The notes beneath the pieces were generated by a model, which was given only the letters and a program-made list of their open reading frames with translations, ran no database searches and was not told where the DNA came from. Below, piece after piece: positions 1 through 10,567 of a DNA stretch of 64,000 bases (position 1 is its first letter; every line of letters begins with the position of its first letter). The DNA comes from Channallabes apus. Taxonomy: Eukaryota > Chordata > Actinopteri > Siluriformes > Clariidae. The translations under genes were made by a program, and so were the position numbers. The stretch covers positions 5,854,645-5,918,644 of the forward strand of contig CM060126.1 of the NCBI GenBank assembly GCA_030522415.1, given 5' to 3'.

Positions 1-262
1 GGGTCGAGCATTGTTCGTTTGTAATCACTGTCATGTACCAGGGGCCTGTTTCAGAAAGGAGGTTCAAACAACTCGGAATTTAAATTTGAACTCTGAGTTG
101 ATTGACCCAGAGATTAAAAACTCAGAGTTTTCGGTTTCAGAACAGCTGATCTGAGTAAGGTCAATCAACTCTCAGTGGACTAACTCAGAGTTAAGCGTGT
201 ACACCGCGACCATAAAAAGCCATTATCAATGGAGCGCAGATATTACGAGTCACCATGGCAAC

Positions 263-442
263 ATGGCAACAGCAGAAAAAAAGAGATCTGCATTTTTTCC
301 CCAGCTAAACTTGATATGCTCATGCAAACTTACAGCAAATATGAGCACATATTTAAAAAAAAAAAAGTAACACCACTGCATCGGCGAAACAGAGACAGGT
401 AGCGTGGGAAAACATAGCTGCTCAAGTTAATGCGCAAGTTTA
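263..442 (+). pseudogene. Myb/SANT-like DNA-binding protein relic of Harbinger
   Basis: The plus strand encodes a start followed by a lysine-rich segment. After a small frameshift near 300 it continues as a helix-turn-helix-like stretch (AKLDMLMQTYSKYEHIFKKK, then QVAWENIAAQVNA). In Harbinger elements the companion Myb/SANT-like protein assists transposase binding and nuclear import. Only the N-terminal domain survives. I recognised the family from the residue pattern, not from a search. Confidence 0.6.
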
Positions 443-590
443 CATTTAAAGTATTTAAATATTTCAGTATAATAGATAATAAGTAATGTGTGACGTTTTA
501 ATTTTTAGGAAATAAAGAAGACCAAATAAAGTGTTGTGACTTGTGTTTATTTCATTTCATTTATTTTATTTAAATTTTTGTGGTGGTAGT

Positions 591-690
591 GAGTGTGCAG
601 AAAGCGTTTCAGAGCGAGGCACACTTTCCGTACAGCTCTGCATACAGTTGCCTTACTAATATGCTCCGCATCCCTGATATTGTACAGAAA
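591..690 (-). pseudogene. HARBI1-like transposase fragment
   Basis: Read on the minus strand, about 33 codons without a stop carry the helix-turn-helix region of Harbinger nuclease/transposase (IRDAEHISKATVCRAVRKV followed by a conserved ALKRF). The catalytic DDE region is absent. It faces the Myb-like relic, as expected for the family. Confidence 0.75.
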
Positions 691-1362
691 AAATGGTAAC
701 GCTCAAACAAAAGTGTACGGGGAAAAGACAAAAAAAATCCTTGCCCGACGTAAATGTAATTCTCTTCGAATTAATGCAGCCTCCTCATCTATGGGATCCT
801 CCAAAAAAGGACAAGTCATTCTCCTAACTGTCTTCTCTGTTTGTGTCCGAAATGTGGGCAATGAATGACTAAGGCTACGGCGAGAAATACCGCTGCGTCT
901 TTAAAAAAGGGGAGGAGACCGACAGAAACTCCAAGTTCAGAGAATAAAACCTGCTCCCGACCAGGTTAGGTTCACAGAGTAAGTTGACTCTGAGTAATAG
1001 TTACCTCTCTTTCAGAAACAGGCTTGAGTTACCCTGCTTTCTCGGGTTTGACAAACCTGCCTTTTTGAAACGGAAAACTCTGACTTTCTCTTATCTCAGG
1101 GTTACCAAACTCTGAGTTTTCACTTAACCTCCTTTCTGAAACAGGCCCCTGGGCATTTTTTTTTTTTTTACTCTGTAATTTCATTTATGTTTGAATTTAA
1201 ATCTGGGGTGTGCAAATATGCATAAACGTGACTTCTTTAAGTGTCTTATTAAAGTGATTTGTGCAGTGGCCCATAAATGGAAACATAAATATAGTGCAAA
1301 AGTGTGCATGAATGTGTCCATAGTGGCCATAAATGCCCAGTCAGTGTTGGATGTCAAAAAGA

Positions 1363-1926
1363 TTATGTTAGTCCTGCATTGTGTTGTGGTTGAGAGACCT
1401 TATGGCGTGCGGGAAGAAGCTTCTCTTCAGTCTCTCTGTATTGCCCTTCAGGGAGCTGAATCAATTCCCAGACCGCAACAGAGAGAACAGTCCAAACAAC
1501 AGTCCAGCACTGCTTGCTGTAGATCGAGTGCAGGTCAGGGAGCTCGGTGCGGATGATTTGCTCATCTGAACGCACCACCTTCTGTAGAGCTCGTCTATCC
1601 TGTATGGAGCTGTTTCCAAACCAGGTCGGGTTGTTTCCCATCAGGATGCTCTCTATGGTGCAGGAGTAGAAATTCCTGAGCACCTTGGAGGGCAGTCTAA
1701 TGTCTCTCAAGCATCTGAGGTGGTAGAGAAACTGCCGGGTCTTTTTCACCACGGTGTTGATGTGACAGGACCATGACAGTTCCTGTGTGATGTGAACACA
1801 GAGGTATTGAAAGCTGCCCACTCTCTCCACTGGGCTCCTGTTGATGACTGGGTTCTGGTACTTTCTCTCCTGCTTTGTACAAAAGTGCGGCTCCTTTGTC
1901 TTGCTGACGTTTAGGAGGAGATTGTT
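1363..1926 (-). pseudogene. LINE RT C-terminal domain
   Basis: This continues the RT frame on the far side of the inserted SINE (NVSKTKE block, GVHIT-like segment, LSWSCHI, then a C-terminal tail of the kind that closes L2-type ORF2). Together with the segment at 2,331-2,451 it shows that the SINE split one continuous reading frame. Confidence 0.75.
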
Positions 1927-1940
1927 CCTCTGGCACCATT

Positions 1941-2316
1941 CATTCATTCATTCATTCATTTTCTATACAGCTTAATCCTGTGTTCAGGGTCGCGGGGGAC
2001 CTGGAGCCTATCCCAGGAGACTTCAGGCACTAGGCGGGGTACACCCTGGACAGGGTGCCAATCCATCGCAGGGCACACACACATACACAGACTCACACAG
2101 CCAATCACACACTACGGGCAATTTAGGAACGCCAATTAGCCTAACCTGCATATCTTTGGACTGTGGGAGGAAACCGGAGTACCCGGAGGAAACCCACCAA
2201 GCACGGGGAGAACATGCAAACTCCATGCACACAGAGACGGGAATCGAGCCTGGCCAGGGAATCGAACCCAGACCCTGGAGGCGCAAGGCGACAGTGCTAA
2301 CCACTACACCCTCGCG
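1941..2316 (-). mobile_element. tRNA-derived SINE (Mermaid-like), copy 1
   Basis: Read on the minus strand, it has Pol III A-box-like (GTAGTGGTTAGCACTGTC) and B-box-like (GGGTCTGGGTTCGATTCC) segments, a long conserved body and a (GAAT)n 3' tail. A perfect 14-bp target-site duplication, CCTCTGGCACCATT, flanks it at 1,927-1,940 and 2,317-2,330. It inserted into the RT of the surrounding LINE. Confidence 0.9.
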
Positions 2317-2330
2317 CCTCTGGCACCATT

Positions 2331-3248
2331 TCCCCAGATTTCCAATCTCCTCTAGGTAGGCCGACTCATCATTGTTCGTGATCAGGCCCACCACGACAGT
2401 GCCCAGCAAACTTGATGACGGCAGTGGAGTTGGTAGTGGCCACACAGTCATAGGTGTACAAAGAGTACAGCAGGGGGCTCAGAACACAGCCCTGGGGGGC
2501 TCCAGTGCTGAGAGTGAGGGAGGCTGAGACATGTCCGCCCAACCTTACAGCCTGTGGTCTGCCAGTTACAGTAGGTAGTTGGAGATCCACTGACACATAC
2601 AGTAGATGAGCTGAGTCCCAGGTGCTCCAGCTTGGTGGTGAGTGTGGAGGGAATTATGGTATTAAATGCAGAGCTGTAGTTGATGAAGAGCATTTTTATA
2701 TAATTGGCACTCCAAGTGTTCAGGTGAGTGAGTGATGTGTGGAGGAGATGAGAGATTGCATCGTCTGTGGAGCAGTTTCGGCGGTATGCAAACTGTAGAG
2801 GGTCCAGTGTGTCGGGTAGAGAAGAAATGATGAAGTCTCTGACCAGGCGCTCAAAGCACTTCATTACTACTGAGGTGAGGGCTACAGGGCGATAGTCATT
2901 AAGAGAAGCAGGATGAGGTTTCTTCGAGACAGGAACAATGATGGACTCTTTGAAGCATGTGGGGATCACCGACTGAGATAAAGAGATGTTGAATATATCA
3001 GTGAACACAGGTGCTATCTGATCTGCGCAGGCTCTGAGAATACGACCTGAGATGCCTTCTGGTCCTGCTGCTTTCCTGGTGTTCACTCTCTTGAAGGCTC
3101 TCCTCACGTCATGCTCGGATATGATGAGCGCGTTTCCGGTGCTGGCAGTGTCTTCCTGTCTGCAGCCGTTAGCACCGCTAGCATTAGCATCGCTAGCGTC
3201 TTTAGCTGCAACCTCAAAATTGAGGTTATTGTCCATAGTCCCTGCCAC
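2331..3248 (-). pseudogene. LINE reverse transcriptase, broken
   Basis: Frame 2,448-3,248 carries RT blocks (RKAAGPEGI, NDYRPVALTSVVMKCFERLV, FAYRRNCSTDDAI, FINYSSAFNTI). Motif A should read F-x-D-Y and here has N for D. The block corresponding to FADD near 2,405 is destroyed by a 2-nt loss. The family is L2/Rex1-like by these blocks. Inactive. Confidence 0.8.
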
Positions 3249-3489
3249 AGGCTCCTAGAGTCACTCTGTTGGAGCTGTGACTCTAGTTTCCTCCTGTAAC
3301 GCTGCTTCGCCTCTTTCACCGCCTTCCGGACGTTATAAGATGCAGCCTTGTTCGGGTCCATGTCCCCCGACGCAAGTCCGGTGTTGTAGGCAGCAGTGCG
3401 AGATCTCAGAGCGTCGCGGATGGTTTTATCCACCCACGGCTTCTGGTTGGGAAATGTTCTGATAGTCTTTTTTTCTACGGTATCATCCG

Positions 3490-4371
3490 CTAGTTTCCCG
3501 ATGAATCCCACAACCGCTTCCATAAACACGCTGACATCATCGGAACTGTTTCTGAACACATCCCAGTCTGCGTTATCAAGTGCGTCCTGTAACGCGGCGA
3601 CCGATTGGTCCGCCAGCGCGCGACCTCCCTCTGAACCGGAACTTCCTGTTTCAGCCTTTGTTTGTATTTTGGCATGAGGAAGATGGCGGTGTGGTCGGAG
3701 GGCGAGATTGCGCCTTGTAGACGTCCTTGACCATAGTGTAACAATCGTCCAATGTCATTTCACCCCTGGTGGGGCAGGTGATATGCTGATGAAAGTCCGG
3801 CGCTGCGCGTTTGAGGCGGGATATAAACGGCACTGATTATGACTGATGTGAACTCCCGAGGTAGATAAAAAGGACGACACATGATGGTCAGTAGTTCCAG
3901 GTTTGGTGTGCAGGAGCGTGTAAGTAGAACAACGCTTGCGCTGTTGCACCAGCTTCTGTTCACCATTAAACACACACTGCCTCTCCTTGACTTTCCAGAG
4001 TCCCATGTCCTGTCCATGCGGTAAACCGAGAAGAACTCGGCTGGCTGGATGGCGTGGTCCGGCACCGTTGGGTTCAGCCATGTCTTGGTGAAGCAGAGGA
4101 GATTGCAGTCCCGAATGTCTCTCTGGAACTTTACCCTGGCCCTGCGGTCATCGAGTTTGTTCTCCAGTGACTGGACGTTGGTGAGCAGGATGCTAGGCAG
4201 AGGTGTGTGGTGTGCACGAGCTCTCAGCCTGTTCCTGACGCCGGCTCGTTTCCCTCGGGGCCGCCTATTCGTGTCGTGTCCTTTGTTCTCCCTCAAGATC
4301 TCACTCGGCCAGCTCGAATCCGGAGTTAAATGCGTCGAATTGTGAGTACATTGTATACCAATAGAAACCAA
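3490..4371 (-). pseudogene. LINE APE-type endonuclease, broken
   Basis: Overlapping minus-strand frames carry the endonuclease of an L2-type LINE. A TNVQSLENKLDDRR stretch is followed by the TWL block and then conserved VYIPPQ. The glutamate expected before TWL is replaced by lysine, which should abolish metal binding. Frame changes near 3,760 and 3,500 join it to the N-terminal part of the RT. Confidence 0.75.
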
Positions 4372-4589
4372 TAGAGTGTCTCTATCATACCTAATGGACT
4401 CAATGGTGGTGAATTCACCGGTTTAAAGTTACTGAAAGATAACTTAAAAGATGAAAACAAAGTAAAATAGGTTGGAGCAGTCGTGACGTCAGCCGACCTC
4501 ACCGGCGCCATTTTGTAGGTAAGTAGCAGCCTCTCCGTGTTCCTAGCCCCTAGTATCTCAGTGTTCTGAGTCTGTGTATGTTAGGCTAA

Positions 4590-5010
4590 AGACGTGTTTA
4601 GCTAAATGTATGTTTAGCTAATTGCCATGGGTAGCTAATCACGATGTTTAGCTAATCACCATGTTTAGTTAATTGCCATGTTTAGCTGATTGCCATGTCT
4701 TTAGCCCTAGTCCGGTCTCTAGTCCTGTCTGTTGTTCCCCTGTGTCTTTAGCCCTAGTCCTGTCTCTAGTCCTGTCTCTTGTTCCCCCTGTGTCTTTAGC
4801 CCTAGTCCTGTCTCTAGTCTCGTCTCTTGTTCCTCCCGTGTCTTTAGCCCTTGTCCTGTTTCTAGTCGTAGTCTTGTTGATAGTCTTGTCCTGTCTCTAG
4901 TCTTGTCTCCCCGTGTCTCTAGTCCAGTCTCTAGTCTCTACGTGTCTCTAGTCTCTCAGTGTCTCTTGTCTCTCAGTGTCTCTAGTCTTATTTTGCCCCG
5001 TTTCAGCTCT
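4590..5010. repeat. Compound minisatellite: TTTAGCTAAT-type and CTAGTCCTGTCT-type units
   Basis: From 4,590 to 4,695, short degenerate units of the form GTTTAGCTAATTGCCAT recur. From about 4,697 a 45-49-bp unit beginning TCTTTAGCCCTAGTCC recurs (starts near 4,699, 4,744, 4,793 and 4,841) and then decays into CTCTAGTCTC fragments. The open frames here (Leu/Ser/Val repeats) are by-products of the repeat. Confidence 0.85.
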
Positions 5011-5025
5011 ATGCTTAGTTTGTGT

Positions 5026-5370
5026 GTACTAGGTCTTTGTCAATAAGCCTGTTTCGCCATAGTACTTATAATATGTGTAACAGGTATTTGAGCCTGTCTT
5101 CGTCATTAAGCCTGTGTTTCGCCATGGTACTTATACTATGTGTAACAGGTATTTGAGCCTGTCTTCGTCATTACGCCTGTGTTTTGCCATAGGGCTTATA
5201 ATATGTGTAACAGGTATTAGAGCCTGTCTTCGTCATTAAGCCTGTGTTTCGCCATAGAGCTTATAATATGTGTAACAGGTATTAGAGCCTGTCTTCGTCA
5301 TTAAGCCTGTGTTTCGCCATAGGGCTTATAATATGTGTAATAGGTATTAGAGCCTGTCTTCGTAACTACA
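5026..5370. repeat. 65-bp tandem repeat (about 5 units)
   Basis: The landmark AGCCTGTCTT occurs at 5,091, 5,156, 5,221, 5,286 and 5,351, an exact 65-bp period. Each unit contains GTTTCGCCATAG, TTATAATATGTGTAA and CAGGTATTAGAG blocks. A partial first unit starts near 5,026. Units differ by only a few bases. Confidence 0.95.
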
Positions 5371-5723
5371 GTAAGCCTGTAACTTTACATAGCACCGGTG
5401 TCTCACCATATCACCTGTGTTTCACATTATATCTTGTTATAGTTTTGTTGTTAGTTGCGAAGTTGTGTTCGACCCATCGCAACCCCATGGACCATGTTCC
5501 TCCAGGCCTTCCTGTCCTCTACCATCCCATGGAATCCATTTTAACTCACACCGACTGCTTCAGTGACTCCATCCAGCCACCTCATTCTCTGTAGTTTTGC
5601 CCTCAATCTTTCCAAGCATTAGGCTCTTCTCCAGTGAGTCCTTCCTTCTCATTTGGTGGCCAAAGTATTTAAGTTTCTTCTTCAGGATCTGACCTTTTAA
5701 ATTGCAGTCAGGGTTGATCTCCT

Positions 5724-6431
5724 CTAGCACTGACCAGTTTGATCTCTTTGCAGTCCAAGGGACTCGCAGGAGTCTTCTCCAGCACCAGAGTTCAAAGGCC
5801 TCAATTCTTTGGCGCTCAGCCTTTCATTGGACCAACTTTCACAGCCATACATTGCAACGGGGAAAACCATAGCCTTGACTATACGCACTTTTGTTGGCAG
5901 GGTGATGTCTCTGCTTTTTAGTGTGCTGTCTAGATTTGCCATAGGGTTCCTCCCCAGGAGCAAATGCCTTTTAATTTCTTGGCTGACATCCCCATCTGCA
6001 GTGATCTTGGAGCCCAGGAAAATAAAATCTGTCACTACCTCCATTTCTTCCCCATCTATTTGCCAATAATTGAGAGGGCCGGATGCCATGATCTTAGTTT
6101 TCTTAATGTTGAGTTTCAAACCAACTTTTGCACTCTCCTCCTTCACCTGCATCAACAGGCTTTTTAGTTCCTCTTCATTTTCTGCCATTAGAGTGGTATC
6201 ATCTGCATATCTGAGGTTGTTGATATTATTCCCTGCAATCTTAATTCCAATTTGTGATTCATCTAGCTCCGCCTTTCTCATGATGTGCTCTGCATGTAAG
6301 TTAAATAGGCAAGGGGACAGTATACAGATTTGCCAAACTCCTTTCTCAATTTTGAACCAATCAGTGATTCCGTGTCCAGTTCTCACTGTTGCTGCTTGAC
6401 CCGCATATACAGTAGGTTTCTCAAGAGACAA
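5724..6431 (-). pseudogene. BovB-like RT, motif C and C-terminal part
   Basis: It contains GHGITDWFKIEKGV, an LSPCLFNLHAE block (QGC here reads QIC), NNLRYADDTTLMAENEEELK, LKLNIKKTKIMASGP and MYGCESW. Beyond about 5,790 the family's LWCWRRLL-type tail continues in another frame, so the copy has a frameshift there. In this family the enzyme reverse-transcribes its own mRNA at the nicked target. Confidence 0.85.
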
Positions 6432-7401
6432 ATAAGATGATCTGGTATTCCTATCTCTTTAAGAACTTGCCACAATTTGTTGTGATCCACACAAGCATTA
6501 AGCAGAAATAGATGTTTTTTCTGGAACTCCCTACCTTTCTCCATGATCCAGCGTATGTTGGCAATTTGATCTCTAGTTCCTCTGCCTCTTCGAAATCCTG
6601 CCTGTACTTCTGAAAGTTCTTGGTCCACATATTGCTGGAGTCTAGCTTGTAGGATTTTAAGCATACTGTAACTGTGCTAGCATGTAAAATGAGTGCGATG
6701 GTGCGATAGTTTGAACATTCTTTGGCATTGCTCTTCTTTGGAATTGTAATGTAAACTGATCTTTTCCAATCCTGTGGCCTCTGTTGAGTTTTCCAAATTT
6801 GCTGGCATATTGAGTGTAGCACTTTTACTGCATCATCTTTTAAGATTTTGAATAGTTCAGCTGGAATACTGTCACTCCCACTATGTTTGTTGTTGCTTAG
6901 ACTTCCTAAGGCCCATTTGACTTCACATTCCAGGATGTCTGGCTCTAGGTCAGTGACCACCTCATTGTGGTTATCAGTGATGTTAAGCTCGTTCTTGTAT
7001 AGTTCTTCTGTATAATTTTTCTACCTCTTCTTAATGTCTTCTGCCTCTGTTAGGTCGCTGCCATTTTGGTCCTTTATCATGCCCACCTTTGCATGAAACG
7101 TTCCCTTCATATCTCCAATTTTCTTGAAGAGATCTCTGGTCCTCCCTATTCTATTGTTTTCTTCTATTTGTTTGCACTGTTCATATAAGAAGGCATTCTT
7201 ATCTCTTCTAGCTAGCCTCTGAAATTCTGCATTCAATTGGATATATCTTTCTCTTTCTCCCTTGCCTTTTGCTTCCCTTCTATCCTCAACTATTTGTAAA
7301 GCTTCCTCAGACAGCCATTTTTCTTTCTTGCATTTCTTTTTCTTTGGTATGGTTTTAGTTGCTACAATGTTGCGAACCTCCATCCATAGTTCTTCAGGCA
7401 C
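6383..7401 (-). pseudogene. BovB-like ORF2, linker and N-terminal RT
   Basis: Frames 7,021-7,401 and 6,451-6,960 carry the pre-RT linker (KWLSEEALQIVEDRREAKGK, HLNAEF-like QLNAEF, EAEDIKKR) and RT finger blocks (IPAELFKILKDDAVKVLHS, QDWKRSVYITIPKK, CSNYRTIALI). A third frame, 6,383-6,664, adds QAGFRRGRGTRDQI. The FIDYAKAFD segment (motif A) is missing between FYFC-like and VDHNKLW. Confidence 0.8.
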
Positions 7402-7947
7402 TCTGTCTATCAGATCTAATTCACTAATTCACTAATAAATCACCCCGAACGTGACATATTACTTTAAAACACACACATATGTTACCACTACTGGAATAAC
7501 TCTCAAAATGCTCATATTATTTTGATTATTATCGTGCTTATTATAATTATTGGTCATAAAAAAATAAAATAAAAAAAAAAACATAAAAACACATGATTAT
7601 ATTTATCTGCTATATTTTTTTGTCTTTGTTAACTTTTATTTATTTATTTTTGACCCAGTCATGTTAGTATAGTTGATTAAAATGAGTTCATTCACCATAG
7701 TGCCTAGGTTGTGCTGAAAAAAAAAAAGGTTGGGAAATCACACTATATAGCACAATCCTGGCTTCTATCTACAGTATATTTATTAAAACATAATAATGCA
7801 AAATATGTCTAAAATGATCTGGGGTTTAGGAGTTAGGTAAAGTTTCCTGTCCAAATTCAAATGTGTTGTAATGACAGGATGACACACATCTAGTTACATA
7901 TGCTTCCACATTCTACTTCACTCAGAGGATGAACTTTTGAACTTGAA

Positions 7948-8335
7948 TTATGCCATCTTTTTATCTTCATGCAGCCATGAAGGTCATGTGAAATGAAAAA
8001 AAAAACTGAGGTCATGTCACTTCTCATGTCGATGGAGAGTTAGTAATATTTACTAATTGCAGTGCATACAATTATTTGAGTCTCTAAACCACCCCCACAC
8101 CATGACATGCACTGTATCACCATTTGTGAAATGACAGTGACATGATTATGCCATCTTTTTATCTTCATGCAGCCTTGAAGGTCATGTGAAAAAAAAAACT
8201 GAGGTCATGTCACTTCTCATGTCGATGGAGAGTTAGTAATATTTACTAATTGCAGTGCATACAATTATTTGTGTCTCTAAACCACCCCCACACCATGACC
8301 TGCACTGTATCACCATTTGTGACATTACAGTGACA
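7948..8335. repeat. Direct duplication, two units of about 195 bp
   Basis: The segment beginning TTATGCCATCTTTTTATC at 7,948 starts again at 8,146 (offset 198). It stays near-identical through an A-run, a GAGGTCATGTCACTTCTCATG block, ACCACCCCCACACCATGAC and ATGACAGTGACATGA. The copies differ mainly by A-run length and single bases. No coding function is evident. Confidence 0.9.
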
Positions 8336-8339
8336 TGAC

Positions 8340-9660
8340 CTCTTCAGCGACCCAAAAAGTGTCAAAGCAATAGAATATTCATCTTTGGCTAAGTCATCCA
8401 TCTGATCTGAACCCACCAGAGCAAACTTTTCCCTTACTGAAGACAGGACTGTTGGCGGAAAGACCCACAAACAGCGTAAGTTTAAAGCTATAGCTTTGGG
8501 AACTGGGAAATTAAAAATATAAGTCAAGGTCTTTGCTGTGGTATTGTAAGAAAATATGTCTCAACCTTGTCAGAATCTCTCAATTATTTGGATCCAGCCC
8601 ATTTAAAGCTCTTTGAAACTCTGATATATTAAAATGAGAAAAGCAAAATGGATTAGTAAAGCATAACTGAAAGTGCAAACGTGTGAAATAATTACTCATT
8701 TAATTTATTTGGTACTGTATTAAAAGATGTTAATAAATGACCAGAAAATAAATTGTTCATTAAAACATGCATAAATTTCAAACTTATGAATTAGCATATC
8801 TGAGTCATCCACTACCCAGGATGGCAATTCATTTGTAATAGCACTGCTGCATATTGTTTAATTGCTTTCAACATTTTCTTATTTAGGTATCTCTTCAATT
8901 CAGATGGTATACACATTAAGTCTTTTTAATAAGGAAATATAGTGGTTTTTGTAGCTGTTCACATTGTTCAAAGTGAGGCCAATTTGCCTGAGCCTTCGAT
9001 TAATAAGGTGGCCAGTATTCTATACATTTAGATTTAGTCTATGTTTATAGAATCGATATTATGACCACAAATTTTAATATCACAACCATATATACACAGT
9101 ATAATAGTTTCCAGTACATAATTCTATGTTAGCAGTACACTCAAGAGTTTAAAGGTTTGCATTAGTTGCTGCTAGCCTTCACTCTACTGACTGTTGATAT
9201 GAAGATGTGTCTACTGTAGTTACACTCAAGATTCTACATTACACACAACCTTTTCATGGTTAATGTGTAGACAGTGCTAATGGCTTGTAAGAATGCACCT
9301 CATGCATTGTATCTTCTTCGCTTGCTGTCAGCAGATGACATCCAGAATGAGAACTTTTTTACAGGCTTCTTATTTGTACTTAGGGTTACAGTATCTCCAT
9401 CTGCTGGTTTGACATGCATGGACAGTTTTTATGTGAATGAAGATTATTATTAGTTTTTTTTTTTAAACAGAGGGATTAAAATAAATTAAATACCCATGGA
9501 CTAGGCCTCAATTCGAAGTTAGATGTTAATTTGTTTGCAAGGCTAATTAATAAGAGGTTTCCATTAATGAGATTTTGCTTACAACTAACCATTTCTCTAG
9601 TAAGAGCTAGTTCACTAGGGACAGAGATAGTAAGCATTCCATATAAACTAAGCATAAAAA
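8340..9660. other. No recognisable gene
   Basis: AT-rich sequence between the duplication and the SINE at 9.67 kb. A 93-codon minus-strand frame (8,246-8,527) overlaps the duplication and lacks a recognisable domain. I see nothing else that can be supported. Confidence 0.6.
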
Positions 9661-9667
9661 TAGTGAC

Positions 9668-9800
9668 TATATATAGCTCAGTGGTTAAGGCATTGGACTA
9701 CGGTTCAAACCCCACAACCACCAAGTTGTCACTGTTGGGCCCTTGAGATAAAAATGTAAGTCGCTCTGGATAAGAGCGTCTGCCAAATGCCTAAATATAA
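9668..9800 (+). mobile_element. tRNA-derived SINE, second family
   Basis: The A-box-like TAGCTCAGTGGTTAAGGC and B-box-like GGTTCAAACCCC are followed by a body with TGTTGGGCCCTTGAG and an AAGTCGCTCTGGATAAGAGC / GTCTGCCAAATGC tail. I associate this tail with otophysan fish SINEs. It is shortened between the boxes. It is not a tRNA gene: no cloverleaf can be completed. Confidence 0.8.
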
Positions 9801-10536
9801 ATATATATATATAATATTCTGTCTGTATGACTGTCTGTCAAGCCAGAAGTTGTCACAGCATCACGCAAAATTGCCTGGACAGAATTTAATGAAACTGTCC
9901 TTTGGTATTTGCCTGAAGTTAAACCATAAATGAAATGAAAATGTTGAGTAGGAGGGACATTATGAGCAGTGATGTGCCAGATTGCGTCAAACTGTTGGTG
10001 CATCATTTTTGGCACTTAAGAGTCAGTAAATAAACTAGACGGCTTCCTTTGTTTTCATTTCTCTGTAAAATGAAAAGCATTCCTGAATCTCTACATGGAC
10101 CCATGAGTAAATTCTCTGAGGCTATGATGCCTTTGGATGTACAATAAATGTACATGCAAATAGCAGCCCAATGCAAAGCCTAAAAACAGAGAAGAACAAG
10201 GAAATAGATACACTGAACAGTGTGCATTGTGCAAAACAACAAGAGCAGCTGCACAAATTGTCACAAATAGCAGCAAGTGCATGTAAAGCAAGAAGCATGC
10301 AAATTATACAGGTGCAAACTTCCATCTGCGCTAACTATTTAATCTATTTATCTGCCTAGACTATCCTACTGCCCCTGCCCACTATATTTACTGTACATAA
10401 ACATGTTTGAAGTAAGAGTGTGACAGTCATTATCAACATGAAACTTTTTGAAGTATATATTTATTTGAAAGTTAATAAAGGTGTCTTCATTGCCAATGAT
10501 TAGTGAATAACAAAGAGACACAGATAAATTAATTAT

Positions 10537-10537
<1 letters not shown>
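9801..10537. other. No recognisable gene
   Basis: AT-rich intergenic sequence. The block at 9,800-10,030 could be an old repeat. All open frames are under 80 codons and show no recognisable domain. Confidence 0.5.

Positions 10538-10563
<26 letters not shown>
10538..10563. repeat. (CA)n microsatellite, left of the CACTA MITE
   Basis: About 13 uninterrupted CA units end at the CACTG terminus of the element at 10,561. A second (CA)n run resumes directly after the other terminus. Confidence 0.95.

Positions 10564-10567
<4 letters not shown>

Larger units (their letters stand above)
38..1152. mobile_element. Harbinger-type DNA transposon, degraded, with terminal inverted repeats
   Basis: A perfect 25-bp inverted repeat bounds this element (38-62 and 1128-1152). 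Sub-terminal copies of an AACTCTGAGTT-like motif also occur at both ends. Inside are relics of two convergent genes: a Myb/SANT-like protein on the plus strand and a HARBI1-like transposase on the minus strand. That two-gene layout is typical of PIF/Harbinger elements. Both genes are broken and most of the transposase is missing, so this is a non-autonomous derivative. The target-site duplication is not clear. Confidence 0.8.
1168..4525 (-). mobile_element. L2/CR1-superfamily LINE, interrupted by a SINE
   Basis: This minus-strand non-LTR retrotransposon runs from a GC-rich 5' leader (near 4,525, with an AAAATGGCGCC-type start) through an APE-type endonuclease and a reverse transcriptase to a C-terminal domain and a 3' tail near 1,170. 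A SINE (1,941-2,316) was inserted later. The coding sequence is dead: the endonuclease has K in place of the usual E of the ETWL motif, RT motif A reads N for catalytic D, and the FADD box is lost through a short deletion and frameshift. Confidence 0.85.
5455..7430 (-). mobile_element. BovB-like RTE LINE, 5'-truncated
   Basis: Three consecutive minus-strand frames (7,401-7,021, 6,960-6,451/6,383 and 6,431-5,724) form one RTE-type ORF2. The endonuclease-RT linker, RT and C-terminal region match my memory of the BovB consensus of ruminants and squamates almost block for block (for example LEPDILECEVKWAL, QARLQQYV, RGRGTRDQIANIRWIMEK, NNLRYADDTTLMAE, FIFLGSKITADGD). The 5' endonuclease is missing. 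RT motif A was removed by a deletion of about 16 nt near 6,505, while YADD is intact. Frameshifts near 5,790, 6,430 and 7,000 confirm it is dead. Confidence 0.85.

Noticed and set aside
4673..5046. Leu/Ser/Val-rich open frames
   Set aside because: They are translations of the CTAGTCCTGTCT minisatellite.
4590..5370. CRISPR-like array
   Set aside because: Tandem units without unique spacers in a vertebrate context; ordinary minisatellite.
8246..8527. 93-codon minus-strand frame
   Set aside because: It overlaps the 198-bp duplication, has no recognisable domain and no convincing splice or promoter context.
9668..9715. Possible tRNA gene
   Set aside because: SINE head shortened between the boxes; flanked by a SINE tail.
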